In this document: positions 24,525-35,017 of the stretch, piece by piece
Layout of the letters: every line of letters begins with the position of its first letter
Position numbering within the stretch: position 1 is the stretch's first letter
NCBI GenBank assembly: GCA_017412505.1
Contig: JAFPXN010000021.1
Coordinates: 1 to 57,364, forward strand
Length of the DNA stretch: 57,364 bases
Direction of reading: 5' to 3'
From: Bacillota bacterium
GTDB taxonomy: Bacteria > Bacillota > Clostridia > Peptostreptococcales > Anaerovoracaceae
Program-made: the position numbers and the translations under genes
Notes under the pieces: generated by a model
Told to the model about the DNA's origin: nothing
The model's database searches: none
What the model saw: only the letters and a program-made list of their open reading frames with translations

Positions 24525-25733
24525 ATGAAACAGCTCGTGTGTGAAATGTGCGGCGGAACTGACCTTGTCAAAGATGGCGGCGTATTCGTTTGCCAGACTT
24601 GCGGGTGCAAGTACTCTATTGAGGAAGCTCGTAAAATGATGGTCGAAGGAACCGTCGAAGTAGCTGGTACAGTAAAAATTGATAATTCAGCCCAGATTCA
24701 GAATTTCCTGGATCTTTCAAAAAATGCTTATGAGAGTGGAAACGGCCAGTCGGCATTCGATTATGCTAACAAAGCCCTGGAAATTGCTCCCCAAAACTCT
24801 CGCGCATGGATCGCTAAAATGAAAGCTATCGAGTATATGGGAACCTTTGGCGATCTTAAGATGATGGAAGTAATTGAGGCAGGAAAGAATGCTGTAACGT
24901 ATGCACCTGAAGATCAAAAAAAGGAAATTACACTCGAAGTATATACATATGAATTGACTAGAGCATTGTCTTTACTAAAGCTTGCAATGACAAAAATGAG
25001 GGATACCGAAGATGTCAAATCTACGTTTAAAAGATTTGCGCTCATCAGTGTTCTAACTGCTGGAAAAAACACTTTGCAAGTAGACAGTAAAGTCGTCAAT
25101 CTTTATGATAATGTAGCTAACGAAGCGATGGCAACGGTTTTGCTGGTTCCTGATGAGGTCATGGCGGATTTTTCTTCACTCGCAAAATTAGCTGGAGAAT
25201 GCGCAAAACAGTATCAGTATGAGACGGATGCACTTATTGAGCGATATAAGATTTATGGTGCAACCCTTCTGGATAGTGCGCTGAAAACAAGAAACGAGAA
25301 GAAAAAATCTGTTGAAGAAAAAGCAAAGCGTGCAGAGGCATTAGCAATTGAGAAAGAGGAAAAAGAACGTGCAGAAAGAATAGAAGCATATTGGAATGAT
25401 CATTCTGACGAAAAAGCCGATCTGGATGCAAAAAAGAGTGCAGCAGATGCCGCTATAAAGGCGCTCTCGGATGAAATGGATCAGATTCCTGAGTTATCGC
25501 AAAAAAAGGAATTTGACGCAAAAATAGCGTCTCTGGAACAGCAGATGAGTTCTCTGGGTTTATTTAAAGGGAAGGAGAAAAAAGCCCTGCAATCGGAGAT
25601 TGATACTATAAGAGCTGATCTCAAACCTGTTGAAGCTGTTATCACTGAGAAGGGGAAAGCGATCCAGGCTAAGATAGATGAACAAGCCAAGATCATCAAA
25701 GATGTGGAGGCTGAACTTAACAAGGATAGGTAA
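24525..25733 (+). CDS. Zinc-ribbon / TPR-like / coiled-coil protein, cargo operon
   Basis: A 402-residue protein. Residues 1-40 form a TFIIB-like zinc ribbon (CEMCGG..CQTCGC) followed by EEARKMMVEGTVEV, a segment seen in many Clostridial zinc-ribbon proteins. Residues about 55-110 look like a TPR unit (NAYESGNGQSAFDYANKAL, then APQNSRAW). A helical middle follows, then a long Lys/Glu/Ala coiled coil over about residues 250-400, interrupted by LGLFKGKEKKALQ. The architecture suggests a scaffold. RBS GGGAGG precedes the ATG; the next gene follows one base after the stop. Confidence 0.75.
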   Translation: MKQLVCEMCGGTDLVKDGGVFVCQTCGCKYSIEEARKMMVEGTVEVAGTVKIDNSAQIQNFLDLSKNAYESGNGQSAFDYANKALEIAPQNSRAWIAKMKAIEYMGTFGDLKMMEVIEAGKNAVTYAPEDQKKEITLEVYTYELTRALSLLKLAMTKMRDTEDVKSTFKRFALISVLTAGKNTLQVDSKVVNLYDNVANEAMATVLLVPDEVMADFSSLAKLAGECAKQYQYETDALIERYKIYGATLLDSALKTRNEKKKSVEEKAKRAEALAIEKEEKERAERIEAYWNDHSDEKADLDAKKSAADAAIKALSDEMDQIPELSQKKEFDAKIASLEQQMSSLGLFKGKEKKALQSEIDTIRADLKPVEAVITEKGKAIQAKIDEQAKIIKDVEAELNKDR

Positions 25734-25734
25734 A

Positions 25735-26409
25735 ATGGCGCATTTATCTGAACAAACCATAAGTCTGCGCAACGTAGAATCCAATGTCTTAAAAAGATTT
25801 GAAGAGGCGGGGGTTTTTACACGGCATTTTGGTTCATTTTCAAAGTCAGACTATGAAATCCTGATGTTCACGATTTTTCAAGATTCATTAGAAAAGCCTC
25901 TACGAGATTATGACATCAGCATAGCTTTGGGAATTACCGAAAGTAAGGTTCGTTCTCTACGCATCAAGTCTCAGTTATTATATCCCAAAAAGCTTGAGTG
26001 GACGGAAGAATTGGTAAAAAGCATAAAACACGGCTATTATGATAGAATTCAGCAGCAGGTTACAGTCACTTTTGAAGATCCGTCAGTACAAAGCCTCATG
26101 AAAAACATGATAGAGGAAAAATGTGGCGTTGTCTGGCAATCACTCAATGTGAAACAATTGATTTTGCCGGTTGAGAGTTTTCTTTTGCTCGCTGCTTTTG
26201 CCGAAAAAGATGAAAGTGCCGTTCTTAAGAGTCTACAAGAGGCGGTTCGGAAAGAATCAGGCCAAAAAGCAATAATCGAGAAGGAAAGAATTAAGGACAG
26301 ATTTCTTCACGGTGTTCCTGATGCAGCGGCGTTTATTGCTTCTCTTCTCTCCATTTATAGCACAGGGCAACCGATAATCCAAGCATTGCTTACGCAAATA
26401 ACACAATAA
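25735..26409 (+). CDS. Protein of unknown function, last gene of cargo operon
   Basis: A 224-residue protein, no family recognised. Residues about 35-90 contain a possible winged-helix/HTH (LRDYDISIALGITESKVRSLRI), so it may bind nucleic acid; the middle has KHGYYDRIQQQVTVTF and the C-terminal 30 residues are hydrophobic (AAAFIASLLSIYSTG). It is tightly linked to the previous gene (one base between stop and ATG) and followed by a terminator. Its AT-rich composition matches the other three cargo genes. Confidence 0.68.
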   Translation: MAHLSEQTISLRNVESNVLKRFEEAGVFTRHFGSFSKSDYEILMFTIFQDSLEKPLRDYDISIALGITESKVRSLRIKSQLLYPKKLEWTEELVKSIKHGYYDRIQQQVTVTFEDPSVQSLMKNMIEEKCGVVWQSLNVKQLILPVESFLLLAAFAEKDESAVLKSLQEAVRKESGQKAIIEKERIKDRFLHGVPDAAAFIASLLSIYSTGQPIIQALLTQITQ

Positions 26410-26422
26410 GCATACAGCCTAT

Positions 26423-26455
26423 GCGGCCAGCAGAAATGTTGGCCGCTATTCTTTT
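26423..26455 (+). terminator. Terminator of the cargo operon
   Basis: GCGGCCA (26423-26429) pairs with TGGCCGC (26440-26446), with inner CA/TG pairs, followed by TATTCTTTT. Confidence 0.8.
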
Positions 26456-26484
26456 GCCCATATAGGCGGAGGAGGTGATTGTAT

Positions 26485-26793
26485 ATGAAATCAAATTCAG
26501 AGTTGTTAGATGAGATGAACAAAACGATTCAGATCGCTTCGGATCGCATTCGCTATTACAAGCAGCAGGACAAAATGCTCAAAAGCGAAATCAAGCGGCT
26601 GACACGGAACGAGAGAACGCATCGACTGTGTACGCGCGGCGGCATGGTCGAGAGTTTCATCGGAGAGCCGGAAAAGCTGACGGACGATCAAGTGATGGAG
26701 TTGTTGACCGTGGCGTTTCGTCAGCCGGAGGTGTCAGGACTTTTACGAAAAATGCTGAGTGAAGCGAAAGCAAACCCCTTGCCCGAAGTGTAA
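26485..26793 (+). CDS. DUF3847-like mobilization accessory protein
   Basis: A 102-residue protein, charged and helical at the N-terminus (residues 1-45 include NKTIQIASDRIRYYKQQDKMLK), matching the small DUF3847-type proteins regularly found just upstream of MobA/MobL relaxase genes. GGAGGAGGTGAT gives a strong ribosome binding site for the ATG at 26485. It probably acts as a relaxosome accessory or nick-site binding protein; this role is inferred from context. Confidence 0.75.
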   Translation: MKSNSELLDEMNKTIQIASDRIRYYKQQDKMLKSEIKRLTRNERTHRLCTRGGMVESFIGEPEKLTDDQVMELLTVAFRQPEVSGLLRKMLSEAKANPLPEV

Positions 26794-26795
26794 GG

Positions 26796-26880
26796 GCGCA
26801 ATTATACACCGTTCCGGTGCCATTGCGCTCTCCGAGGGCTCTTGCAGAGGGCACGATGGAGAAAAAGCGTTTTCTCCATC
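26796..26880. other. Candidate origin of transfer (oriT)
   Basis: Two hairpins lie between the DUF3847 and relaxase genes. The first pairs GCGCAAT and CACCG with CGGTG and ATTGCGC (26796-26828). The second is a perfect 11-base stem, GATGGAGAAAA with TTTTCTCCATC (26855-26880), loop AGCG. Position directly upstream of a relaxase gene is usual for oriT. The rest of the gap to 27044 has no further clear structure. Confidence 0.62.
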
Positions 26881-27044
26881 CAAGGGACGCTGCACTTCCC
26901 CTGCGCCGCTGTGCGGCTACCCTTTTGCGCGCATGACAGAAAGGAACGGCTGTGACCATCCGTTTCTTTCCATCATGCCTTTGTACGCAGTACCGTTTTA
27001 TGCGGCGCTGCTTTTTTCATGTCATGGCGAGGGAGGTGAACGAT

Positions 27045-28643
27045 ATGCCATGTCCACATTTCAAAATCACGATCACGCAGCGCAGCCGAGGCCAGTCTGC
27101 CGTGGCAGGCGCTGCGTATCAAAGCGGCGAAAAACTGTTTTCCGAGTATGATCTCAAATGGAAATCCTACTCAGAAAAGCAGGGCATCGTTTACACGGAA
27201 ATCATGCTTCCGGCCAATGCCCCGCCGGAGTATTCCGACAGAAATACGCTCTGGAACTCCGTAGAGAAAAATGAAAAGCAATGGAACTCGCAGCTTGCCC
27301 GCCGCATCGTTCTGGCGCTCCCGCGTGAAGTCCCGGCTGACCAATATCCGGCCATGCTGCGAGACTTCTGCCGGGAGCATTTTGTTTCCCAAGGGATGTG
27401 TGTGGATTTTGCCATTCACGACAAGGGCGACGGCAATCCCCACGCACATATCATGCTGACCATGCGGGCGATGGATGAGCTTGGGAAATGGCTGCCGAAA
27501 AGCAGAAAGGTTTATGACCTTGATGAAAACGGTGAGCGCATCCGACTCCCATCCGGTAATTGGAAAAGCCACAAGGAAGATACCGTGGATTGGAACGATC
27601 AGAGCAAAGCGGAGATATGGCGGCACGGCTGGGAAGTCATTACGAATGATTATCTGGAACGGAACAACAGACCGGAACGCGTCGATCTTCGCTCCTTTGA
27701 GCGGCAAGGCATTGACCTTGCGCCCACGATCCATCTCGGCCCTGCGGTGACACAGATGGAAAAACGCGGGATCGAGACGGATATGGGAAATCTCAATAGG
27801 GAGATCAAGCAGGTCAACCGTACGCTGCTGATGATTCGGAAACTGATTGCCGATCTACAAAGCTGGATCGCGGAACTGAGGGAGAAGCGAAACAAGCTGA
27901 TCAAGGAAATGCGCGAGCCGACGCTTCCGGAGCTGCTGACACAGTACCTGGACGCCCGCCGCGACGAACGCAGCGACTGGTCTGTTTCCGGCCAGCGAAA
28001 AGGTACGGCGATGGATCTGCAAAAGGTCTCTCATGCCGTCGTGTATTTGCAGGAGCATGAGATCTCCACGCCGGAGGATCTGCAAAAACACCTGGATGAA
28101 AAACAGGTTGTGTTTGACGATCTGGACGGACAGATCCACGATAAGGAAAAGAGAATGCGGGATATCCAGTCTCAGATCAAAGCATGGGATTCCGTGGAGC
28201 GTCTGCTGCCCGTTCACCATGAGTATATCACGATTGGTTGGAAGGGCAAGAAGGAAAAGTTCTATCAGGCGCACAAGGCGGAGATCGACGAATACAACAA
28301 AGCCTTTCGCCTGCTGATCAAGCTGTACCCGGATAAGAAGGTGCCGATCAGCAGTTTGAGGGCTGAACTGGAAAAGCTGCCTGCTGAAATCGCTGATCTA
28401 AAGCCGCAGCTGGACGCGGTCAAGGCCGATCTGGATGAACTGAAAACCGTTCGCTCTATTATCTCGCCGCCGGAAGAAAAGCCGCAGGAAAAAGGAGAAA
28501 GCAGAATCACCGTAACGCAGGCACCAAAAGAAAAGGCTTCGGTTATTGACCGCCTGCATGAAAAGCAAGAGTACGTGAAAGAACGGGATCGCCAGACCCC
28601 GCCCGTTAAAAAGAAATCACTTAGCCGGGAAAATGAATTATGA
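27045..28643 (+). CDS. MobA/MobL family relaxase
   Basis: A 532-residue mobilization relaxase that nicks oriT and pilots the DNA strand. The N-terminus FKITITQRSRGQSAVAGAAYQ with Tyr25 is typical of MobA/MobL, and the metal-binding motif is HDKGDGNPHAH (His125, His133, His135). The C-terminal half (from residue 245) is a long charged helical region with coiled coil. GGGAGGTGA precedes the ATG at 27045; ATG 27024 is possible but lacks the family start. It overlaps the beginning of the next open frame. Confidence 0.9.
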   Translation: MPCPHFKITITQRSRGQSAVAGAAYQSGEKLFSEYDLKWKSYSEKQGIVYTEIMLPANAPPEYSDRNTLWNSVEKNEKQWNSQLARRIVLALPREVPADQYPAMLRDFCREHFVSQGMCVDFAIHDKGDGNPHAHIMLTMRAMDELGKWLPKSRKVYDLDENGERIRLPSGNWKSHKEDTVDWNDQSKAEIWRHGWEVITNDYLERNNRPERVDLRSFERQGIDLAPTIHLGPAVTQMEKRGIETDMGNLNREIKQVNRTLLMIRKLIADLQSWIAELREKRNKLIKEMREPTLPELLTQYLDARRDERSDWSVSGQRKGTAMDLQKVSHAVVYLQEHEISTPEDLQKHLDEKQVVFDDLDGQIHDKEKRMRDIQSQIKAWDSVERLLPVHHEYITIGWKGKKEKFYQAHKAEIDEYNKAFRLLIKLYPDKKVPISSLRAELEKLPAEIADLKPQLDAVKADLDELKTVRSIISPPEEKPQEKGESRITVTQAPKEKASVIDRLHEKQEYVKERDRQTPPVKKKSLSRENEL

Positions 28644-28657
28644 AAGGAATGATCAGA

Positions 28658-30773
<2,116 letters not shown>

Positions 30774-30789
30774 ACCTGCGATTTTTAAT

Positions 30790-30826
30790 AAAACTGTCTT
30801 ATGAGCCCCCGCCGAACTTCCGGGAG
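30790..30826. other. attR of the mobile element
   Basis: Element arm AAAACTGTCTTATGAGC (30790-30806), then GAA (30814-30816), then the chromosomal half CTTCCGGGAG (30817-30826) running into CTTTTT. The outside arm is the exact complement of the 10 bases outside attL. Confidence 0.78.
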
Positions 30827-30907
30827 CTTTTTATGCGCGTTTCCTTTTTCCGCGGGAACAGGTAGAATAGAGGAGAATAACGGATAATGCAGAAAGGAAT
30901 GAGGGCT

Positions 30908-31495
30908 ATGTCTTTCGACCCGGTCATCGAAGCTGCAAAAGTATATATAGAAGAACTGTTCGCGTCCAACGCCGGCGGGCACGACGCGGCGCACACGCTG
31001 CGCGTGTACCGGAACGCGATGGCGCTGGCGGACTGCCTGCCGGACTGTGACCGCGGCATCGCCGCGCTGGCGGCGCTGCTGCACGACGCGGACGACCATA
31101 AACTGTTCGATACGAAGGACAACGCCAACGCCCGGGCGTTTCTGGAAGGGCAGGGCGTGCCTCAGAAAACGGCGGATCGCATCTGCGAGGCTGTCAATTC
31201 GGTCTCTTTCAGTCAGAACCGGGGAAGGCGCCCGCGGACGCTCGAAGGGCAGATCGTGCAGGACGCGGACCGGCTGGACGCCATCGGCGCCGTCGGCATC
31301 GCCCGCACGTTCGCCTACGGCGGGGAACACGGCCGTTCTCTGGAAGAGTCCGTCGCGCATTTCCACGAAAAGCTGCTGCTTCTGAAAGACGAGATGAACA
31401 CGGAAGCCGCGAAGAGACTCGCAGAACGCAGGCACGCCTTTATGGAAGAATTCCTGAGAGAGTACGCGGAAGAGACGAGGGAGGATTCGAAATGA
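30908..31495 (+). CDS. HD-domain phosphohydrolase
   Basis: A 195-residue HD-superfamily hydrolase with His in GGHDAAHTLRV, the HD pair in LLHDADDHK and Asp in QDADRLDAIGA, resembling the YedJ-type group. The reaction is probably phosphate-ester hydrolysis of a nucleotide; substrate unknown. The start is uncertain among ATG 30887, 30902 and 30908; AAAGGA fits the last. It is the first chromosomal gene right of the mobile element and overlaps the acetyltransferase by 4 bases. Confidence 0.82.
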   Translation: MSFDPVIEAAKVYIEELFASNAGGHDAAHTLRVYRNAMALADCLPDCDRGIAALAALLHDADDHKLFDTKDNANARAFLEGQGVPQKTADRICEAVNSVSFSQNRGRRPRTLEGQIVQDADRLDAIGAVGIARTFAYGGEHGRSLEESVAHFHEKLLLLKDEMNTEAAKRLAERRHAFMEEFLREYAEETREDSK

Positions 31496-32046
31496 AGCAT
31501 TGCGGAACGCAAACGATAGAAACGGAACGGCTGATCCTGCGCAGACTGCGCCGCGAAGACGCTGCGGCCATGTTCCGCAATTGGACGTCCGATCCGGAGG
31601 TGACAAAGTATTTGACGTGGCCTACGCATGAGAGCGTTGCGGTGACAGAACAGATCCTTGACCTCTGGATGAAAAACTACGAAAATGATTGGTTCTATCA
31701 GTGGGGGATCGAGCTGAGAACCGCAGGCGAAGTGATCGGGTCTATCTCGGTCGTCGGCATGGAAGAAGAGATCGATGCGGCGAAAATCGGGTACTGTATC
31801 GGCAGAAATTGGTGGCATCAGGGGATCACGAGCGAAGCGCTCGCTGCCGTCATACAATATCTGTTCCGGGAAGTTGGCTGCAGCAGGATCGAGGCGCGGC
31901 ACGACGTCCGCAATCCGCATTCCGGCGGCGTGATGCAAAAATGCGGCATGCGGTTCGAAGGCGTGCTGCGGAGCGCGGACCGGAACAACCAGGGCATCTG
32001 CGATATCGCACAGTATGCGATCCTGAAAAGCGATCTCGGGCTGTGA
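31492..32046 (+). CDS. GNAT-family N-acetyltransferase (RimJ/RimL type)
   Basis: A 184-residue GNAT enzyme. The opening IETERLILRRLRREDA is typical of the RimJ/RimL group; the IGYCIGRNWWHQGITSEALAA segment holds the acetyl-CoA-binding turn. It may acetylate a protein N-terminus or a small amine. Start and HD-gene stop overlap as ATGA. Confidence 0.85.
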   Translation: MKHCGTQTIETERLILRRLRREDAAAMFRNWTSDPEVTKYLTWPTHESVAVTEQILDLWMKNYENDWFYQWGIELRTAGEVIGSISVVGMEEEIDAAKIGYCIGRNWWHQGITSEALAAVIQYLFREVGCSRIEARHDVRNPHSGGVMQKCGMRFEGVLRSADRNNQGICDIAQYAILKSDLGL

Positions 32047-32072
32047 CCCGTATGGAAAGGCAAAAAAGAGCA

Positions 32073-32543
32073 ATGACTAAAATCTTATTTATCTGCCACG
32101 GCAATATCTGCCGCAGCGTGATGGCCGAATATATATTGAAAGACATGGCGCGCAAAGCGGGACGGGAAGACGAGTTCGAGATCGCGTCCCGGGCGACGAG
32201 CCGGGAGGAGATCGACAACGACATGTATCCGCCCGCCAAGCGCTGCCTGACGGGTCACGGCGTGCCGTTCGACCGCCATTTCGCGACCCAGGTGACCCGC
32301 CGCGCCTGCGAAGACTACGATCTTCTGATCTGCATGGACGAGTGGAACATCCAAAGCATGCGCCGCATGTTCGGCCGCGACTACGACGCGAAGCTTTCGA
32401 AACTGCTGGACCACACGCCCTTAAAGCGCGACGTGGCCGACCCCTGGTATACCGGCGACTTCGAGCAGACCTACGAAGACGTGGTGCTGGGCTGCGAAGC
32501 GCTGCTGGAAGAGCCCGGAATCTGCCCGCCGAACATTCGTTAA
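32073..32543 (+). CDS. Low-molecular-weight protein tyrosine phosphatase
   Basis: A 156-residue phosphatase with the P-loop CHGNICRS at the N-terminus (Cys8, Arg14) and the general-acid Asp123 in DPWY. It dephosphorylates tyrosine or small phospho-substrates in the cytosol. ATG 32073 gives the canonical family start; ATG 32052 in frame would add seven residues. It closes a three-gene run. Confidence 0.9.
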   Translation: MTKILFICHGNICRSVMAEYILKDMARKAGREDEFEIASRATSREEIDNDMYPPAKRCLTGHGVPFDRHFATQVTRRACEDYDLLICMDEWNIQSMRRMFGRDYDAKLSKLLDHTPLKRDVADPWYTGDFEQTYEDVVLGCEALLEEPGICPPNIR

Positions 32544-32561
32544 ATTGCCTACAATCTTTCC

Positions 32562-32590
32562 TTGAAATTCCATACAATTTGATATATTCT
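32562..32590 (+). promoter_or_regulatory. Promoter of the rnf operon
   Basis: TTGAAA (32562-32567), 17-base spacer and TATTCT (32585-32590), about 70 bases before rnfC. An overlapping TATACT at 32590-32595 is another candidate -10. Confidence 0.55.
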
Positions 32591-32660
32591 ATACTGTGCA
32601 GGTCTATGCTGCGTTTTTTGACGTGTGCCAAGACCCGGTAGAAAAATAAGGAGAAATAGT

Positions 32661-34046
32661 ATGAGTTCAGGCAAACATCTGAATGGCATCCATGTGAACC
32701 ATTGCAAGAACACTGCCGGCCAGGCCATCATCCCGATGACCCTGCCGGAAAAGGTTTACATTCCAATGAGTCAGCACATAGGTGCCCCCTGCCAGCCTGT
32801 CGTGGCCGTAGGCGACCACGTCAAGGTTGGCCAGAAGATCGGAGACAGCGAAGCCTTCGTATGCGCGCCCATCCACAGCAGCGTATCCGGCGACGTCACG
32901 GCCATCAACAAGGCCATGTCTCAGATGGGCAGGATCGATACCATCATCGAGATCGTGCCCGACGGCAAGCAGGAGATCGCAGAGACTGTCGTGCCCCCCG
33001 TCATCACGGATAAGGCCAGCTTCATCAAGGCTGTCCGCGAATCCGGCGTGGTAGGTCTCGGCGGCGCTACGTTCCCCATGAGCGTCAAGTTCAACGTAAA
33101 GCCCCCCGCAAAGGTGGATACCTTCATCGTGAACGGCGCGGAATGCGAGCCCTACATCACCGTCGACCACCAGAACATGCTCACCCACGCTCAGGAGATC
33201 ATCGACGGCGTCAAGGCAGTTCTGTCGTGGCTGGAGATCGAAAGAGCGTTCATCGGCATCGAGACGAACAAGCCCGACGCGATCAAGCTCTTCAAGGACC
33301 TCCTGAAGGACGAAAAGAACATTTCCGTCGCGGAGCTGCGCCAGGTCTATCCGCAGGGCGCAGAACGCGTCATCATCTATGAGACGACCGGCCGTCACCT
33401 GATCGCAGGCAAGCTGCCCGCAGACGTGGGATGCATCGTATCCAACGTCACGTCCGTTCTCAAGATGCAGCAGTTCCTGGCCACCGGCATGCCGCTGGTA
33501 TCCAAGGCCATGACCGTCGACGGCAACGCCGTCGCCAATCCCCAGAACGTGGAAGTGCCCATCGGCACCCCGCTGTGTGACGTCATCGAATTCTGCGGCG
33601 GCACCAAAGCGGAAGTCAAGAAGATCGTTCTGGGCGGACCGATGATGGGCCGCGCCATCCCCAAGGACGAATACGGCGTCATGAAGGGCAACAGCGCCAT
33701 CCTGTGCTTCGACGAGACCGCAGGCACCCAGCTGCCCGACACCGCATGCATCAGCTGCGGCCGCTGCGTGCGCGGCTGCCCGATGAACCTGATGCCCACC
33801 AAGCTGGCAAAGGCCTGGGAACGCCAGGACATCGACACCCTCAGAGAGTACGACGTTACCACCTGTATGGAATGCGGCTGCTGCTCTTACTCCTGCCCGG
33901 CGAGAAAACAGCTGAGCTTCGAGATCAAGCTCGCGAAGACCTGGGTCATGGGAGAAGACAGAAAGGCTGCGGAAAAGGCCAAGGCCGAGGCGGAAGCCGC
34001 CAAGGCTAAGGAAGAAGCTGAAAAGAAGGAAGGAGGAGAAAAGTAA
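32661..34046 (+). CDS. rnfC: Rnf complex subunit C
   Basis: A 461-residue subunit carrying the NADH/FMN-binding domain (GLGGATFPMSVKF, VNGAECEPYIT) and two [4Fe-4S] clusters (CISCGRCVRGCP and CMECGCCSYSCP). The last 30 residues are a Lys/Ala/Glu-rich helix. Rnf couples electron flow between ferredoxin and NAD+ to Na+ or H+ transport across the membrane. AAGGAG precedes the ATG. Gene order rnfCDGEAB is the usual Clostridial one; rnfD follows with TAATG overlap. Confidence 0.95.
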   Translation: MSSGKHLNGIHVNHCKNTAGQAIIPMTLPEKVYIPMSQHIGAPCQPVVAVGDHVKVGQKIGDSEAFVCAPIHSSVSGDVTAINKAMSQMGRIDTIIEIVPDGKQEIAETVVPPVITDKASFIKAVRESGVVGLGGATFPMSVKFNVKPPAKVDTFIVNGAECEPYITVDHQNMLTHAQEIIDGVKAVLSWLEIERAFIGIETNKPDAIKLFKDLLKDEKNISVAELRQVYPQGAERVIIYETTGRHLIAGKLPADVGCIVSNVTSVLKMQQFLATGMPLVSKAMTVDGNAVANPQNVEVPIGTPLCDVIEFCGGTKAEVKKIVLGGPMMGRAIPKDEYGVMKGNSAILCFDETAGTQLPDTACISCGRCVRGCPMNLMPTKLAKAWERQDIDTLREYDVTTCMECGCCSYSCPARKQLSFEIKLAKTWVMGEDRKAAEKAKAEAEAAKAKEEAEKKEGGEK

Positions 34047-35017
34047 TGAGCACCAAGCACACAAATCTGATCGTATCCTCCGCTCCTCACGTAAATAACC
34101 CGGTCGATACCAGGAGCATCATGAGAGACGTCGTGATCGCTCTCTGCCCGGCGCTTCTCGTCTCCATCTACGTATTCGGAGCAAGAGCGCTCATCATGAC
34201 CGCTGTCTGCGTCGCTGCCTGCGTTATTTTCGAAGGCGCTACCAGAAAGCTTCTGAACAGACCCCAGACCATCGGCGACTGGTCCGCAGTCGTTACCGGC
34301 GTCATCCTCGCCTTCAACCTGCCCGTCACTCTGCCGATCTGGATGGCCATCATCGGCTGCTTCGTGGCGATCGTCATCGTCAAGCAGGTGTTCGGCGGCC
34401 TGGGCGAAAACTTCGCGAACCCCGCGATCGTAGGACGTATCGTCCTGTTCATCGGTTTCGCGACCCCGATGACCAACTGGGCAGTCACTTCCCGCATGAG
34501 TTCTGTCATCCGCGAGAACGCTGCCGACGCCGTCACCGGCGCCACCCCGCTGGGACTGCTTGCTTCCGGCAAGCCCGTTCCCTCCAACCTGGACATGTTC
34601 CTGGGCACCATCAACGGCTCCATGGGCGAGATCTCCGCGATCGCTCTGCTGATCGGCGGCTGCTACCTGCTCTGGAGAAAGGTCATCACCTGGGAGATCC
34701 CCGTGGCATTCCTGGGCTCCATGGTCGTCATGGCAGTCCTGATGCACCAGGATCCCATCTTCCATATCTTTGCCGGCGGCGCGATGCTCGGTTCCATCTT
34801 CATGGCGACCGACTACGTCACGTCCCCGATCACCGGCAAGGGTAAGATCATCTTCGGCATCGGCTGCGGCGTTCTGACCATGCTCATCCGCGTATTCGGG
34901 TCCTATCCCGAGGGCGTATCCTTCGCCATCCTGCTGATGAACATCCTGACTCCGCACATCGACCGCTGGACGAGAACGCACATCAACGGTGTAGACAGAA
35001 AGGCGGTGAAGAAGTAA
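34046..35017 (+). CDS. rnfD: Rnf complex subunit D
   Basis: A 323-residue membrane subunit with about nine helices. The covalent-FMN motif is seen as DAVTGATPLG near residue 165, with the acceptor threonine present. Start overlaps the rnfC stop by one base; rnfG follows with the same kind of overlap. Confidence 0.94.
   Translation: MSTKHTNLIVSSAPHVNNPVDTRSIMRDVVIALCPALLVSIYVFGARALIMTAVCVAACVIFEGATRKLLNRPQTIGDWSAVVTGVILAFNLPVTLPIWMAIIGCFVAIVIVKQVFGGLGENFANPAIVGRIVLFIGFATPMTNWAVTSRMSSVIRENAADAVTGATPLGLLASGKPVPSNLDMFLGTINGSMGEISAIALLIGGCYLLWRKVITWEIPVAFLGSMVVMAVLMHQDPIFHIFAGGAMLGSIFMATDYVTSPITGKGKIIFGIGCGVLTMLIRVFGSYPEGVSFAILLMNILTPHIDRWTRTHINGVDRKAVKK

Noticed and set aside
26794..27044. Coding region through the oriT-like gap, extending the relaxase frame to 26952
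   Set aside because: The upstream extension has no family similarity and lies before the GGGAGGTGA site; the hairpins explain the segment better.
32667..34064. 465-codon minus-strand open frame opposite rnfC
   Set aside because: Shadow of rnfC codon bias; low-complexity translation without domains.
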